Source of the DNA: Serratia ficaria | GTDB taxonomy: Bacteria; Pseudomonadota; Gammaproteobacteria; Enterobacterales; Enterobacteriaceae | DNA length: 64,000 nt | NCBI RefSeq assembly: GCF_900187015.1 | Contig: NZ_LT906479.1 | Location: forward strand, 1,674,001-1,738,000 | Direction: 5' to 3' | Shown: positions 1 to 10,944 of the stretch, in pieces | How the letters are laid out: each line of letters opens with the position of its first letter | Position numbering within the stretch: the first letter of the stretch is position 1 | Notes under the pieces: model-generated | What the model saw: the letters and a program-made list of their open reading frames with translations, nothing else | The model's database searches: none | What the model was told of the DNA's origin: nothing | Program-made: the position numbers and the translations under genes

Positions 1-503
1 AATACGTGTTGCTGAAGGGCGAACCGGGCCATCCGGATGCCGAAGCGCGCACCACCTACGTGGTGAAAACGCTGAATGAGAAGGGCTTCAAAACCCAGCA
101 GCTGCAGATGGATACCGCGATGTGGGACACCGCGCAGGCGAAAGACAAAATGGACGCCTGGCTGTCCGGCCCTAACGCCAACAAGATTGAAGTGGTGATC
201 GCCAACAACGACGCCATGGCGATGGGCGCGGTGGAAGCGCTGAAGGCCCACAACAAATCCAGCATTCCGGTGTTTGGCGTGGATGCGCTGCCTGAAGCGC
301 TGGCGCTGGTGAAATCCGGCGCGATGGCCGGCACGGTGCTGAACGACGCCGACAACCAGGCGAAAGCCACCTTCGAACTGGCGAAAAACCTGGCCGCCGG
401 CAAACCGGCCGCCGACGGCACGCAATACAAGATCGAAAACAAAGTCGTGCGCATTCCTTACGTTGGCGTAGATAAAGACAACCTGTCTCAGTTTGTGAAA
501 TAA
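1..503 (+). CDS. mglB: D-galactose/methyl-galactoside periplasmic binding protein MglB (5' truncated)
   Basis: C-terminal half of the periplasmic galactose/glucose-binding protein that feeds the Mgl ABC importer and, in E. coli, also signals galactose to the Trg chemoreceptor. The reading frame is open from the first base, so the signal peptide and N-terminal lobe lie outside the window. The visible part follows E. coli MglB closely: [11 protein letters not shown] near the start, [18 protein letters not shown], then [16 protein letters not shown] and [11 protein letters not shown], which supply sugar-contacting residues of the family. It ends near [14 protein letters not shown] at the normal C-terminus. 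It is first in an mglB-mglA-mglC order and is followed by a GC-rich hairpin before mglA. The identification is firm; the start cannot be given. Confidence 0.96.
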   Translation, partial: YVLLKGEPGHPDAEARTTYVVKTLNEKGFKTQQLQMDTAMWDTAQAKDKMDAWLSGPNANKIEVVIANNDAMAMGAVEALKAHNKSSIPVFGVDALPEALALVKSGAMAGTVLNDADNQAKATFELAKNLAAGKPAADGTQYKIENKVVRIPYVGVDKDNLSQFVK

Positions 504-525
504 GCGCTGAGATAACCCGCAATGA

Positions 526-567
526 CCCCGCCCGCGGCCGCCAACACCAGGAAAGCCGCGGACGGGG
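526..567 (+). promoter_or_regulatory. mglB-mglA intergenic hairpin
   Basis: GC-rich stem of 13 positions (526-538 with 555-567, one mismatch) and a 16-base loop between the mglB stop and mglA. There is no T-run after it, so it is not a classical terminator. Such hairpins commonly protect the abundant binding-protein mRNA at its 3' end and lower expression of the downstream ATPase and permease. That role is inference; the fold is read directly. Confidence 0.6.
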
Positions 568-605
568 AAATTTACGATTAAAAGACCGATAAGCCAGGTG
601 TATTT

Positions 606-2114
606 ATGGCCGACAGCCCACGCGAGTTTCTGCTGGAAATGGCGGATATCAACAAGTCGTTTCCCGGCGTCAAGGCATTGGATAATGTGAACCTGCGCGT
701 TCGTCCGCACTCCATTCATGCATTAATGGGGGAAAACGGCGCGGGGAAATCGACGTTATTGAAATGCCTGTTTGGCATTTATAAAAAAGACAGCGGCAGC
801 ATCATTTTCCAGGGCCGGGAGGTGGACTTCAAAAGCTCGAAAGAGGCCTTGGAACACGGCGTTTCCATGGTGCATCAGGAGCTGAACCTGGTGTTGCAGC
901 GCACCGTGATGGACAACATGTGGCTGGGGCGTTACCCGACCAAGGGCATGTTCGTCGATCAGGACAAGATGCTCAAAGATACCCAGGCGATCTTCGACGA
1001 GCTGGATATCGATATCAACCCGCGCGACAAGGTGGGCACCTTGTCGGTATCGCAGATGCAGATGATCGAAATCGCCAAGGCGTTTTCCTACGACGCCAAG
1101 ATTGTGATCATGGACGAACCGACCTCTTCGCTGACGGAGAAAGAGGTGAACCACCTGTTCACCATTATCCGCAAGCTGAAAGAGCGCGGCTGCGGCATAG
1201 TGTATATCTCGCACAAGATGGAAGAGATCTTCCAGCTGTGCGACGAGATCACCATCCTGCGCGACGGCCAGTGGATCGCCACCCAGCCGCTGGAAGGGCT
1301 GGATATGGACAAGATCATCGCCATGATGGTCGGGCGATCGCTCAGCCAGCGTTTCCCCGATCGCCAGAACACGCCGGAAGAGGTGATCCTGGAGGTGAAA
1401 AATTTGACCTCGTTGCGCCAGCCGTCGATCCGCGACGTGTCTTTCGATCTGCACAAGGGGGAAATCCTCGGCATCGCCGGGCTGGTGGGCGCCAAGCGCA
1501 CCGACATCGTGGAAACCCTGTTCGGCATCCGCGAAAAGGTGGCGGGCACCATCAAGCTGCACGGCAAACCGATCAACAACCACTCGGCCAATGAAGCGAT
1601 CAACCACGGCTTTGCGCTGGTTACCGAGGAGCGCCGCTCCACCGGGATCTACGCCTATCTGGACGTGGGTTTCAACTCGCTGATCTCCAATATCCGCAAT
1701 TACAAAAACAAGATTGGCCTGCTGGACAACGCCCGGATGAAGAGCGACACCCAGTGGGTGATCGACGCCATGCGGGTCAAAACCCCGGGGCATCACACCC
1801 ATATCGGCTCGCTGTCCGGCGGCAACCAGCAGAAGGTGATCATCGGCCGCTGGCTGCTGACCCAACCGGAAATTCTGATGCTGGACGAGCCGACGCGCGG
1901 CATCGACGTGGGGGCCAAGTTCGAGATTTATCAGCTGATGACCGAGCTGGCGAAAAAGGGCAAAGGGATCATTATTGTCTCGTCCGAAATGCCGGAGCTT
2001 TTGGGAATTACCGACAGAATACTGGTGATGAGTAATGGTCAGGTTGCGGGCATCGTCAACACCAAACAGACCTCGCAAAATGAAATCTTACGTCTCGCAT
2101 CCCTGCACCTTTAA
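606..2114 (+). CDS. mglA: Galactose/methyl-galactoside ABC transporter ATP-binding protein MglA
   Basis: Cytoplasmic ATPase that powers galactose import through MglC. It has the fused double-ABC layout of sugar importers. The first domain has Walker [10 protein letters not shown] at residues 42-50, signature region [15 protein letters not shown] and Walker [12 protein letters not shown]. The second has a degenerate Walker A (GLVGAKRTD), as in E. coli MglA, then signature [14 protein letters not shown] and Walker [13 protein letters not shown]. At 502 residues it is close to the E. coli protein. It lies about 100 bases after mglB and 11 bases before mglC, so it is the middle gene of the operon. 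The degenerate second P-loop is normal for the family and means only one site probably hydrolyses ATP efficiently. Confidence 0.97.
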   Translation: MADSPREFLLEMADINKSFPGVKALDNVNLRVRPHSIHALMGENGAGKSTLLKCLFGIYKKDSGSIIFQGREVDFKSSKEALEHGVSMVHQELNLVLQRTVMDNMWLGRYPTKGMFVDQDKMLKDTQAIFDELDIDINPRDKVGTLSVSQMQMIEIAKAFSYDAKIVIMDEPTSSLTEKEVNHLFTIIRKLKERGCGIVYISHKMEEIFQLCDEITILRDGQWIATQPLEGLDMDKIIAMMVGRSLSQRFPDRQNTPEEVILEVKNLTSLRQPSIRDVSFDLHKGEILGIAGLVGAKRTDIVETLFGIREKVAGTIKLHGKPINNHSANEAINHGFALVTEERRSTGIYAYLDVGFNSLISNIRNYKNKIGLLDNARMKSDTQWVIDAMRVKTPGHHTHIGSLSGGNQQKVIIGRWLLTQPEILMLDEPTRGIDVGAKFEIYQLMTELAKKGKGIIIVSSEMPELLGITDRILVMSNGQVAGIVNTKQTSQNEILRLASLHL

Positions 2115-2125
2115 GGATCAGAATT

Positions 2126-3136
2126 ATGAACGCGCTGAATAAAAAAACCTTGTTCACCTACTTCAAGGAAGGTGGCATTTACGTGGTATTGCTGGTGCTG
2201 CTGGCGATCATTATTATCCAGGACCCGACCTTCCTCAGCCTGATGAACCTGAGCAACATCCTGACCCAGTCCTCGGTGCGCATCATCATCGCGCTGGGCG
2301 TGGCCGGGCTGATCGTCACCCAGGGCACCGACCTGTCCGCTGGGCGCCAGGTCGGCCTGGCGGCGGTGGTGGCGGCGACGCTGCTGCAGTCGATGGACAA
2401 CGTCAACAAGGTGTTTCCGCACATGGAAACCTGGTCGATTCCGCTGGTGATCCTGCTGGTGTGCGCGGTGGGCGCGGTGATCGGTCTGGTGAACGGCCTG
2501 ATCATCGCCTATCTCAACGTGACGCCGTTCATTACCACGCTGGGCACCATGATCATCGTGTACGGCATCAACTCGCTGTACTACGACTCGGTCGGCGCTT
2601 CGCCGGTCGCCGGCTTCGATCCGAAGTTCTCGACCTTCGCCCAGGGCTTCCTGCGCTTCGGCGACTTCAAGCTGTCGTACATTACCTTCTATGCGGTGAT
2701 AGCCATCGTGTTCGTGTGGATCCTGTGGAACAAGACCCGCTTCGGCAAGAATATCTTCGCCATCGGCGGCAATCCGGAAGCGGCCAAGGTCTCCGGCGTC
2801 AACGTGCCGTTGAACCTGATCATGATCTATGCGCTGTCCGGCGTGTTCTACGCCTTCGGCGGCCTGCTGGAAGCGGGGCGCATCGGCAGCGCCACCAACA
2901 ACCTCGGCTTTATGTATGAGCTGGATGCGATCGCCGCCTGCGTGGTGGGGGGCGTGTCCTTCGCCGGCGGGGTGGGGACGGTGCTGGGGGTGGTGACCGG
3001 GGTGATTATTTTCACCGTCATCAACTACGGCCTGACCTATATCGGCATCAACCCTTATTGGCAGTACATCATCAAGGGCAGCATCATTATCTTCGCGGTG
3101 GCGTTGGACTCGTTGAAATACGCCAAGAAGAAATAA
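2126..3136 (+). CDS. mglC: Galactose/methyl-galactoside ABC transporter permease MglC
   Basis: Inner-membrane permease of the Mgl importer, of the RbsC/AraH-type family. The 336-residue product is strongly hydrophobic with about eight to ten membrane segments, beginning with YVVLLVLLAIIIIQDPTF. It contains the family's conserved stretches LNLIMIYALSGVFYAFGGLL and ACVVGGVSFAGGVGTVLG in the C-terminal third. The start ATG follows an AGGA-type ribosome site 11 bases after mglA, which indicates co-translation. A strong terminator directly follows the stop, closing the mglBAC operon. Length and sequence match the E. coli protein. Confidence 0.97.
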   Translation: MNALNKKTLFTYFKEGGIYVVLLVLLAIIIIQDPTFLSLMNLSNILTQSSVRIIIALGVAGLIVTQGTDLSAGRQVGLAAVVAATLLQSMDNVNKVFPHMETWSIPLVILLVCAVGAVIGLVNGLIIAYLNVTPFITTLGTMIIVYGINSLYYDSVGASPVAGFDPKFSTFAQGFLRFGDFKLSYITFYAVIAIVFVWILWNKTRFGKNIFAIGGNPEAAKVSGVNVPLNLIMIYALSGVFYAFGGLLEAGRIGSATNNLGFMYELDAIAACVVGGVSFAGGVGTVLGVVTGVIIFTVINYGLTYIGINPYWQYIIKGSIIIFAVALDSLKYAKKK

Positions 3137-3157
3137 GCCTCGGCGCCAGAAAACACC

Positions 3158-3187
3158 ACGGCCAGCATTCATTGCTGGCCGTTTTTT
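3158..3187 (+). terminator. Rho-independent terminator after mglC
   Basis: Perfect 10-bp stem (3158-3167 with 3173-3182, core GGCCAGCA), five-base loop and a T6 run at 3182-3187. It lies 20 bases past the mglC stop and closes the mgl operon. The converging sanA gene ends at 3202. Confidence 0.9.
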
Positions 3188-3201
3188 ATCCGCTCGCCGG
3201 G

Positions 3202-3954
<753 letters not shown>

Positions 3955-4070
3955 TTACGCGCTGGGGGGGCTAAAAAGATGGATCAAGGCTACTTTACCT
4001 GACTGGCCGACGCAAGCTGTCCACCGCCTGAAGCACGTGCGGTGCCGCATTTTTCGGCGGTTTTAGGCAT

Positions 4071-4095
4071 AAAAAAAGGCCCGGCTCGCCGGACC
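4071..4095 (-). terminator. Terminator after maeA
   Basis: Read on the minus strand, a 7-bp GC stem (4089-4095 with 4078-4084, one G-T wobble) and CGAG loop are followed by seven Ts (4077-4071). It lies 21 bases past the maeA stop. A T6 run on the plus strand at about 4099-4104 could let it act weakly the other way. Confidence 0.8.
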
Positions 4096-4115
4096 TGGTT
4101 TTTTGAACGCGCAAA

Positions 4116-5825
<1,710 letters not shown>

Positions 5826-6042
5826 TTACGTATCAGATAACTTTATTGCTGCCGATCCTAAAAGATAGGGAGAATATGTACAGCATTTGTTGCCAAATGA
5901 TGAACCAGGTTGGCGCAATTATCGACAATCAAATGATTTTTTAACTAAAGAAAGTGTTTTGGAAGATGAATGGCATTGTATTTGGCGGGCCGGGCTGTTA
6001 ATGGCGGCGCCGGGCGGCTCCGCCATCTTGCTGCGCCCTACA

Positions 6043-6927
6043 TTAGAAAGCGACGCGGCTGACCTGCTGGCAGCCCAGCGCCGCCAGCGTGGCGCGGGTG
6101 GCGTCCCACTGGCTGAAAATGGCGCCCTGCGGTTCGGCCAGCACGGCGCGGCGGATCTTCAGGCAGTCGCCGCCCGAGACGTTCAACAGGATCAGCGCAG
6201 CCTGCAGCGGCGGCAGGCTCGGGTTGAAGGCGGCGTTCTCGGCATAGCGGCCGGCATACAGCGTGCCGTCTTCGGCTTCCAGCGCCACGCCGCTGTGGGC
6301 GTGGCTGTAAGGCGCGTGGCTCTGGTTGGCCGCCGCCAATGCGGCCTGCGCCAACGGTTCGGTCAGCGCCAATTGATAGCCGTGGTCGACCTGGTCCATC
6401 AGCAGCGTGGCGATATCCAGATCTTTCGGGCCGAAGGCGTCCGGCAGGTAATCCGCCAGCGTCGCCGGCGCGCGGCCCGGCAGGCGGATCTGCAGGCTGG
6501 CGCCGCTGTTCAGCTCATTCATAAACTGCCGGCAGTGGCCGCACGGCGTGTAGTTGACGGTGATGGAGGCCAGCGCCGCTTCGCCGCGCAGCCAGGCGTG
6601 CGTCACCGCGCACTGCTCGGCGTGCACCGTTTGCTGCATCGGCGCGCCGCTGAATTCCATATTGGCGCCAAAGTACAGGTTGCCGCTCTGCCCGCGGGCG
6701 ATGGCGCCGACGTGAAAATGCGATATCGGCGTTAACGAGCAGGCCGCCGCCAAAGGCAGCAGGGCAAATGCCAGGGCATCATCATCCAGCCCGCTGCGCT
6801 GCCGGATCGCCTCTGCCTGCTCCGCCGTGAACATCGCCGGAAAGTCAGGCGCATCGAGATAAGGCAGCAGGGCGGATTGCAGTGTCGCGGACAGTTCGCT
6901 GAAGGCGGTGTGAAAACGCGGGTGCAT
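6043..6927 (-). CDS. cdd: Cytidine deaminase Cdd
   Basis: Zinc-dependent hydrolase that deaminates cytidine and deoxycytidine to uridine and deoxyuridine in pyrimidine salvage. At 294 residues it is the long enterobacterial dimeric form. The catalytic centre is visible as TVHAEQ (zinc histidine and proton-shuttling glutamate) and TPCGHCRQF (two zinc cysteines). The C-terminal half is a degenerate repeat of the deaminase fold containing [15 protein letters not shown]. It is downstream of yohJ-yohK in the same direction, as in E. coli. The 136-base gap before it has a CRP-like site and a CytR-type octamer, consistent with nucleoside/cAMP control. Confidence 0.97.
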   Translation of the reverse strand: MHPRFHTAFSELSATLQSALLPYLDAPDFPAMFTAEQAEAIRQRSGLDDDALAFALLPLAAACSLTPISHFHVGAIARGQSGNLYFGANMEFSGAPMQQTVHAEQCAVTHAWLRGEAALASITVNYTPCGHCRQFMNELNSGASLQIRLPGRAPATLADYLPDAFGPKDLDIATLLMDQVDHGYQLALTEPLAQAALAAANQSHAPYSHAHSGVALEAEDGTLYAGRYAENAAFNPSLPPLQAALILLNVSGGDCLKIRRAVLAEPQGAIFSQWDATRATLAALGCQQVSRVAF

Positions 6928-6985
6928 AGAAAGTCTCTCTACAGGTTAACGGGGTAACATTCTAGGCAGCCCGGCCAAATTAAAG

Positions 6986-7023
6986 TGTGATTCATCTCTC
7001 TTTATTGATGAAATCAATGCAAT
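6986..7023 (-). promoter_or_regulatory. Candidate CRP half-site and CytR octamer upstream of cdd
   Basis: At 6986-7001 the plus strand reads TGTGA, six bases, then TCTCT, matching 8 of 10 core positions of the CRP consensus. At 7016-7023 the minus strand reads ATTGCATT, one base from the CytR octamer GTTGCATT. E. coli cdd is controlled by CRP and CytR through tandem sites. The match is by eye only. Confidence 0.4.
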
Positions 7024-7063
7024 GAAACATATAAATGCGAGATGTATCGCAAGCTTTACCGGC

Positions 7064-7759
7064 TCAGGCGAACAGGTGCAGCAGCACCGGGAACAGGAAC
7101 GGCGCCAGCAATGAGGTGATAATCCCGCAGATCACCAGCGCCAGCGAGCCGAAGGCGCCTTCCTGGTAATCCAGCTCCGCGCAGCGCGCGGTACCCAACG
7201 CATGCGAGGCGGTGCCCATCGCCAGCCCGCGCGCCGAGCGGGTAGTAATGCGCAACAGGTTGAACAGCGCATGGCCGAACACCGCGCCGAGAATGCCGAC
7301 GAAGATCACGCACACCGCGCTGATCGCCGGGATGCCGCCGAGCGATTGCGCCACCGCCATGGCGATCGGCGTGGTGACCGATTTAGGCATGATCGACGCG
7401 GCGATCTCCGGCGTGGCGCCCATCCACAGCGCGATGGCGCCGCCGCTGATCATCGCGGTGATGCTGCCGATAAGGCACACCGCAATAATCGACTTCCAGC
7501 GGGCGCGGATCTGGTGCAGCTGTTCGTACAGCGGGAAGGCCAGCGCCACCACCGCCGGCTGCAGCAGGTCGTTGAGAATTTTGCTGCCCTGAAAATAACG
7601 CGCGTAGGGAATGCCGGTCAGCAGCAGCAGCGGAATAATCACCGCCATGGAAACCAGCAGGGGATTCAGCAGCGGCATGTTCAGCCACTGCGCCAGCCGG
7701 CGGGCGGCGAAGTAGACCGCCAGCGTCAACGGCAGGGACCACCAGATTTCATGGATCAT
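7064..7759 (-). CDS. yohK: LrgB/CidB-family inner-membrane protein YohK
   Basis: Inner-membrane protein of the LrgB/CidB family, paired with an LrgA-type partner. The 231 residues have about six to seven membrane segments, the family signature [12 protein letters not shown], and the C-terminal [10 protein letters not shown] followed by [13 protein letters not shown]. Roles suggested for the family are holin/antiholin-like control of murein hydrolases and, in some members, pyruvate or glycolate transport; the substrate here is unknown. The start overlaps the yohJ stop by four bases (ATGA type), so the two are translationally coupled. The order yohJ-yohK-cdd is conserved with E. coli. Confidence 0.93.
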   Translation of the reverse strand: MIHEIWWSLPLTLAVYFAARRLAQWLNMPLLNPLLVSMAVIIPLLLLTGIPYARYFQGSKILNDLLQPAVVALAFPLYEQLHQIRARWKSIIAVCLIGSITAMISGGAIALWMGATPEIAASIMPKSVTTPIAMAVAQSLGGIPAISAVCVIFVGILGAVFGHALFNLLRITTRSARGLAMGTASHALGTARCAELDYQEGAFGSLALVICGIITSLLAPFLFPVLLHLFA

Positions 7760-8154
7760 TGTTCGTCCTCCGGCTTGCCGATAATGCGGCGCTCGCGATG
7801 GAAATAGTGCGAGCTATAGCCGACCACCACCAGCACCATCAGGGTGCTGATAAGGCAGGAAACCACCAGCGGGCCTAGGTGTTCGACGATCTGGCCATAG
7901 TATTTCATCACCCCCACGCCGATCGGCACGAACAGCAGCACCATATAGCGGATCAGCAGATGGCAGCCGGGTTTGACCCATTTGGCCGGCAGGATCTGCG
8001 TCGCAAGCAGGGCGAACAGCAGCAGCATGCCGATGATGCTGCCGGGAATGGCGATGGGCAGCAGCGCCGCCAGGGCATTGCCTACGAACAAACAGAGGTA
8101 GATGAGGACGAGCGCCCTCAGGTATTTCCAGCAGACAGTGAACACGTTGGCCAT
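7756..8154 (-). CDS. yohJ: LrgA/CidA-family inner-membrane protein YohJ
   Basis: Small holin-like membrane protein (132 residues, four membrane segments) that partners with YohK. Conserved LrgA features are [33 protein letters not shown] and [11 protein letters not shown]. The frame stays open to an ATG at 8187, but I chose the ATG at 8154 because [19 protein letters not shown] aligns with the E. coli start. A purine-rich GGGAAAGGG stretch precedes it, and nothing like a ribosome site precedes the upstream ATGs. It overlaps yohK by four bases. A near-consensus CRP site lies about 45-60 bases upstream. Confidence 0.92.
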   Translation of the reverse strand: MANVFTVCWKYLRALVLIYLCLFVGNALAALLPIAIPGSIIGMLLLFALLATQILPAKWVKPGCHLLIRYMVLLFVPIGVGVMKYYGQIVEHLGPLVVSCLISTLMVLVVVGYSSHYFHRERRIIGKPEDEQ

Positions 8155-8197
8155 CACCCTTTCCCGCTTAATTGATGTATTCATCATACAATTAAAC

Positions 8198-8213
8198 TGT
8201 GAGCCATGCCACA
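8198..8213 (-). promoter_or_regulatory. Near-consensus CRP-like site upstream of yohJ
   Basis: The plus strand reads TGTGA, GCCATG, CCACA, matching 9 of 10 core positions of the CRP dyad. It lies 44 bases upstream of the chosen yohJ start, where an activator of a yohJ-yohK-cdd transcript would be expected. I could not place a convincing -10/-35 pair, so the exact promoter is not called. Confidence 0.55.
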
Positions 8214-8292
8214 GATCGCACCATGAATTCTCGCTATGCCCGTCATGCCTGTCAGGCGGGTTGACAGTCGGTTTTAAGTGTAGCCTGCCCGC

Positions 8293-9507
8293 TCATTCCG
8301 CGCCCCCGGCGACGGCCGCAGGCCGCTGCGCCAGGCGGTGGCCGAGGAAAAAGAACAGCAGGCTCAGCAGCGCGGCGCCAATCAACATCACGAACATCAG
8401 CTGCGGTGCGGCATAGCTGAGCAGCAGGCCGCAGATCACCGGATTGACGGCGCCGCCCAGCGCGCTGAGGTTTTGCACGCCGTAGTAGCTGCCCTTCAGG
8501 TGCTGCGGGGCGATAAAGTCGATAAACATGTATTCCACCGGAATAACGACGATCTCCCCCAGGGTAAATATCGCCATGGCGACCACCCACAGCCAGAGCG
8601 ACTGCCCGGCCAGCATAAAGCCGAGCAGCCCGACGATAAAGAACAGGGTGCCCAGCACCAGCCAGCGCAGCATGTTTTCCTGGCGCATGCCGCGGCTGAG
8701 CAGGTACTGCAGGGCGATAACGATGCAGGCGTTGACGATCATCACCAGCCCGATGATTTTATAGGCGAATTGCGCGCTGGATACGGTGATCAGGTATTGC
8801 GACAGGTAGCCGGTAAACTGGCCGAATACCACCGCGCCCAGCGTGCTGCCCAGGGTGAAGTAAATCAGCCGCCGATCGTTGCGCAGAATGGCCAGCGTCT
8901 GGCGGAAGTCAGGCAGGGCGGCGGCCTCTGCCGCAGGGGCCGCGACTGCGGGTTGCTGCCGGCGCAGGCGCAGGCTCAGCGCCGCTACCGTCAACAGCGC
9001 CAGGCCGCCGGAAAGGTAGAACGGCAGCAGCGGGCTGAATCCGGCCACCATCACCCCGAGCGAAGAGCCGACCGCCCAGCCGACGTTGACCAGCGTGTAA
9101 TTGATTGAGAAAGCCTTGATGCGCTGCTCCACCGGCAGCCACTCGGCGAAGCAGGCCTTGATGGTGATGCTCAACACCGAATAGCAGGTATGCAGAATGG
9201 CCAGCACCAGGATGGCGCCGCCGGGGCGCGGGATCCAGGGGATGGCGAAGAAGCTCAGGGCGAACAGCAGGATGGACAGCAAAATCAGCCGGTTCTTGCT
9301 GAATTTGTCCACCAGATAGCCGCCGTACAGGCTGGCGAGAATGCCGATGGTCAGGCTGATGCCCAATATGACGCCCACGCTGTTCGGCAGCAGCCGGAAG
9401 TGCTCGGTAAGGTAGATGGTAATGAACGGCAGCGTAACGCCGCGGCCGATGGTCAGCACCAGCGAGCTGGCCAGCAGCGCGTTGATCAGCGGTGGGAATC
9501 CCTTCAT
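8293..9507 (-). CDS. MFS transporter, YdeE-like
   Basis: Twelve-segment major facilitator superfamily protein of 404 residues in the inner membrane. The N-terminus (NALLASSLVLTIGRGVTLPF) closely resembles E. coli YdeE, a proposed dipeptide exporter, as do FSINYTLVNVGWAVGSSLG and the segment-10/11 region FTLGEIVVIPVEYMFIDFIAP. The loop after segment 2 has YGGYLVDKFSKNR, a variant of the MFS motif between segments 2 and 3. The start at 9507 has an AGG seven bases upstream; the longer open frame beyond it runs antisense-like through the neighbouring gene region and is not used. It stands alone with no local regulator, so its substrate cannot be deduced from context. Confidence 0.85.
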   Translation of the reverse strand: MKGFPPLINALLASSLVLTIGRGVTLPFITIYLTEHFRLLPNSVGVILGISLTIGILASLYGGYLVDKFSKNRLILLSILLFALSFFAIPWIPRPGGAILVLAILHTCYSVLSITIKACFAEWLPVEQRIKAFSINYTLVNVGWAVGSSLGVMVAGFSPLLPFYLSGGLALLTVAALSLRLRRQQPAVAAPAAEAAALPDFRQTLAILRNDRRLIYFTLGSTLGAVVFGQFTGYLSQYLITVSSAQFAYKIIGLVMIVNACIVIALQYLLSRGMRQENMLRWLVLGTLFFIVGLLGFMLAGQSLWLWVVAMAIFTLGEIVVIPVEYMFIDFIAPQHLKGSYYGVQNLSALGGAVNPVICGLLLSYAAPQLMFVMLIGAALLSLLFFFLGHRLAQRPAAVAGGAE

Positions 9508-9599
9508 GTCGGACCTGTTTATGCATACAGTTATTGGCGATGCTGATAACAGTAGCGCATTTTGCTCGGCAGGGAAGGGGGAAGAGGAATAATTATTTG

Positions 9600-9625
9600 A
9601 AAAAAGAGGCTGCGTCGGCAGCCTC
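9600..9625 (-). terminator. Terminator after the sugar-binding protein gene
   Basis: Read leftward: 8-bp perfect stem (GAGGCTGC at 9618-9625 as complement, pairing with 9606-9613), a four-base loop, then six Ts. It lies 14 bases past the stop of the gene that ends at 9639. Confidence 0.85.
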
Positions 9626-9638
9626 GCAAAAAACGGGA

Positions 9639-10709
9639 TTATTGGCTGTGTTTGGCCTGCAGCGTGGCGAACCACGGCTGGATGAAGTCGCTGCTGGTGC
9701 CCCAGCCGGGGATGATCTTCGCCAGCCCGGCGACGTTGACCGGCCCCGGCTGCGCGACCAGCAGCGCCTGCGGAATGGCGGCGGCCTTGAACTGGTAGGT
9801 GGCCGGCGTCGCGTCGCCGGCGATCTTGTTGGCCACCAGCCGCAGATTGACCGCGCCGATAAGCTTCGGATCGACCGCCACGCTGACCCGCCACGGGCTG
9901 TTGGCTTCGCGCATCAGCTGCAGATCCTGATTGGAGATGTCGATGCTGTATAGCTTGATCTCGGTGCGGCCATTTTCCTTCAGCGCTTTGTAGGCGCCCT
10001 GGGCAAAGGCGTCCCAGGTGCCCCAAATGGCGTCAATCTTGCCTTTCGGGTATTTCGCCAACACCGCGCCGACCTTGTTGGCGGTGTCGCCCTGCACGTC
10101 GGACGATACGGCGCCGATCGACTCCAGCTCATGGATGCCCGGGTTCTGTTTCAGCAGCTGCCGATAGGCGGCCTGACGGCGCTCCATCGGCGGGAAACCG
10201 GCCACCCACAGCTTGATGATGTTGGCCTTGCCGTTGAAGTCCTTGACCAACTGGCCGAAAGATTCGTTGGCCAGCGAAGCGTCGTCCTGCTGCGAAACTG
10301 TCACGCCGGGAATGCTGGCGCTGACGTCGGTATCGAACGCCGAGACGGCAATGCCGGCCGCCGCAATGCGTTTTACCAAATCGGTGGAATAAGGGGCGCG
10401 GCCCTGCGAGAGGATAATGCCGTCGTATTTCTGGCTGATGGCCTGATTGACGAAGTCCTGGAAGCGCGCGTCGTCGCCGTTGCTGAGGAAGGTGTCCACC
10501 TTGAAGCCCAGCTTGCGGCCTTCCTGAATGGCGCCGGCCAGAAACTGGGTGGTGTTGTCGTCGGAACCCAGGTTGCGGATCACCGCAATGCGTACCGGCC
10601 CCTGATGTTGAGCGATGGCGGCCGGCACCGGCGCGGCGTTTTCCGCGGCGGCCAGCGGCAGGGCGGCCAACAGGCTGAGGGCCAGCAGTGAAGTCTTGAG
10701 GTTTTTCAT
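9639..10709 (-). CDS. Orphan periplasmic sugar-binding protein (ABC transporter, ribose/galactose-binding type)
   Basis: Predicted exported solute-binding protein of 356 residues in the periplasmic binding protein type 1 superfamily. A signal peptide is clear: MKNLKTSLLALSLLAALPLAAA, with cleavage near AAA-EN. The mature chain shows the family's first strand and loop (VRIAVIRNLGSDDNTTQFL), YDGIILSQGRAPYSTDLVKRIAAAGI and VSAFDTDV, and a hinge-region VDPKLIGAVNLRL. The start at 10709 has GGAG about ten bases upstream. No permease or ATPase gene is nearby: neighbours are the MFS gene and metG, and the gene has its own terminator. The ligand cannot be assigned; it may serve a transporter elsewhere or a chemoreceptor. 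Confidence 0.85.
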   Translation of the reverse strand: MKNLKTSLLALSLLAALPLAAAENAAPVPAAIAQHQGPVRIAVIRNLGSDDNTTQFLAGAIQEGRKLGFKVDTFLSNGDDARFQDFVNQAISQKYDGIILSQGRAPYSTDLVKRIAAAGIAVSAFDTDVSASIPGVTVSQQDDASLANESFGQLVKDFNGKANIIKLWVAGFPPMERRQAAYRQLLKQNPGIHELESIGAVSSDVQGDTANKVGAVLAKYPKGKIDAIWGTWDAFAQGAYKALKENGRTEIKLYSIDISNQDLQLMREANSPWRVSVAVDPKLIGAVNLRLVANKIAGDATPATYQFKAAAIPQALLVAQPGPVNVAGLAKIIPGWGTSSDFIQPWFATLQAKHSQ

Positions 10710-10897
10710 TATTATTGGCTCCAAAAAGCAGGTGAGAACGATCCCGGGGTGCGGCTCCAAGCAGGCGAACGTATAGCGGTCTTGCTGTCTGGACGTCTAT
10801 TTGTTGGGTCGGAGCATCATAACCAGTTGCGCGCGAATAAGGAATCGGCCGGTTATGACTTTTTGTCGGCGCTTATAGCCGTTGGTTTGGCAGGCAA

Positions 10898-10925
10898 TAA
10901 AAAGGGCCGAGCAAGCTCGACCCTT
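10898..10925 (-). terminator. Terminator after metG
   Basis: Read leftward: a stem pairing 10915-10925 with 10902-10912 (AAGGGTCGAGC-type, one G-T wobble, tight loop), followed by TTTTTATT. It lies about 20 bases past the metG stop. Confidence 0.75.
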
Positions 10926-10944
10926 GAAGAGAGGCATAATGCGG

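Noticed and set aside
6..503. Treating the first in-window start codon as a complete 165-residue gene
   Set aside because: The sequence is the C-terminal part of MglB and the frame is open to the window edge, so it is a truncated gene.
756..2078. Open frame of 440 codons opposite mglA, and another at 2111-3451 opposite mglC and sanA
   Set aside because: Both are complement shadows of conserved genes, and the second even spans a terminator.
9508..10026. Upstream extension of the MFS frame
   Set aside because: The extra 173 codons run through the binding-protein gene and its terminator, and have no MFS similarity. The start at 9507 matches YdeE-like proteins.
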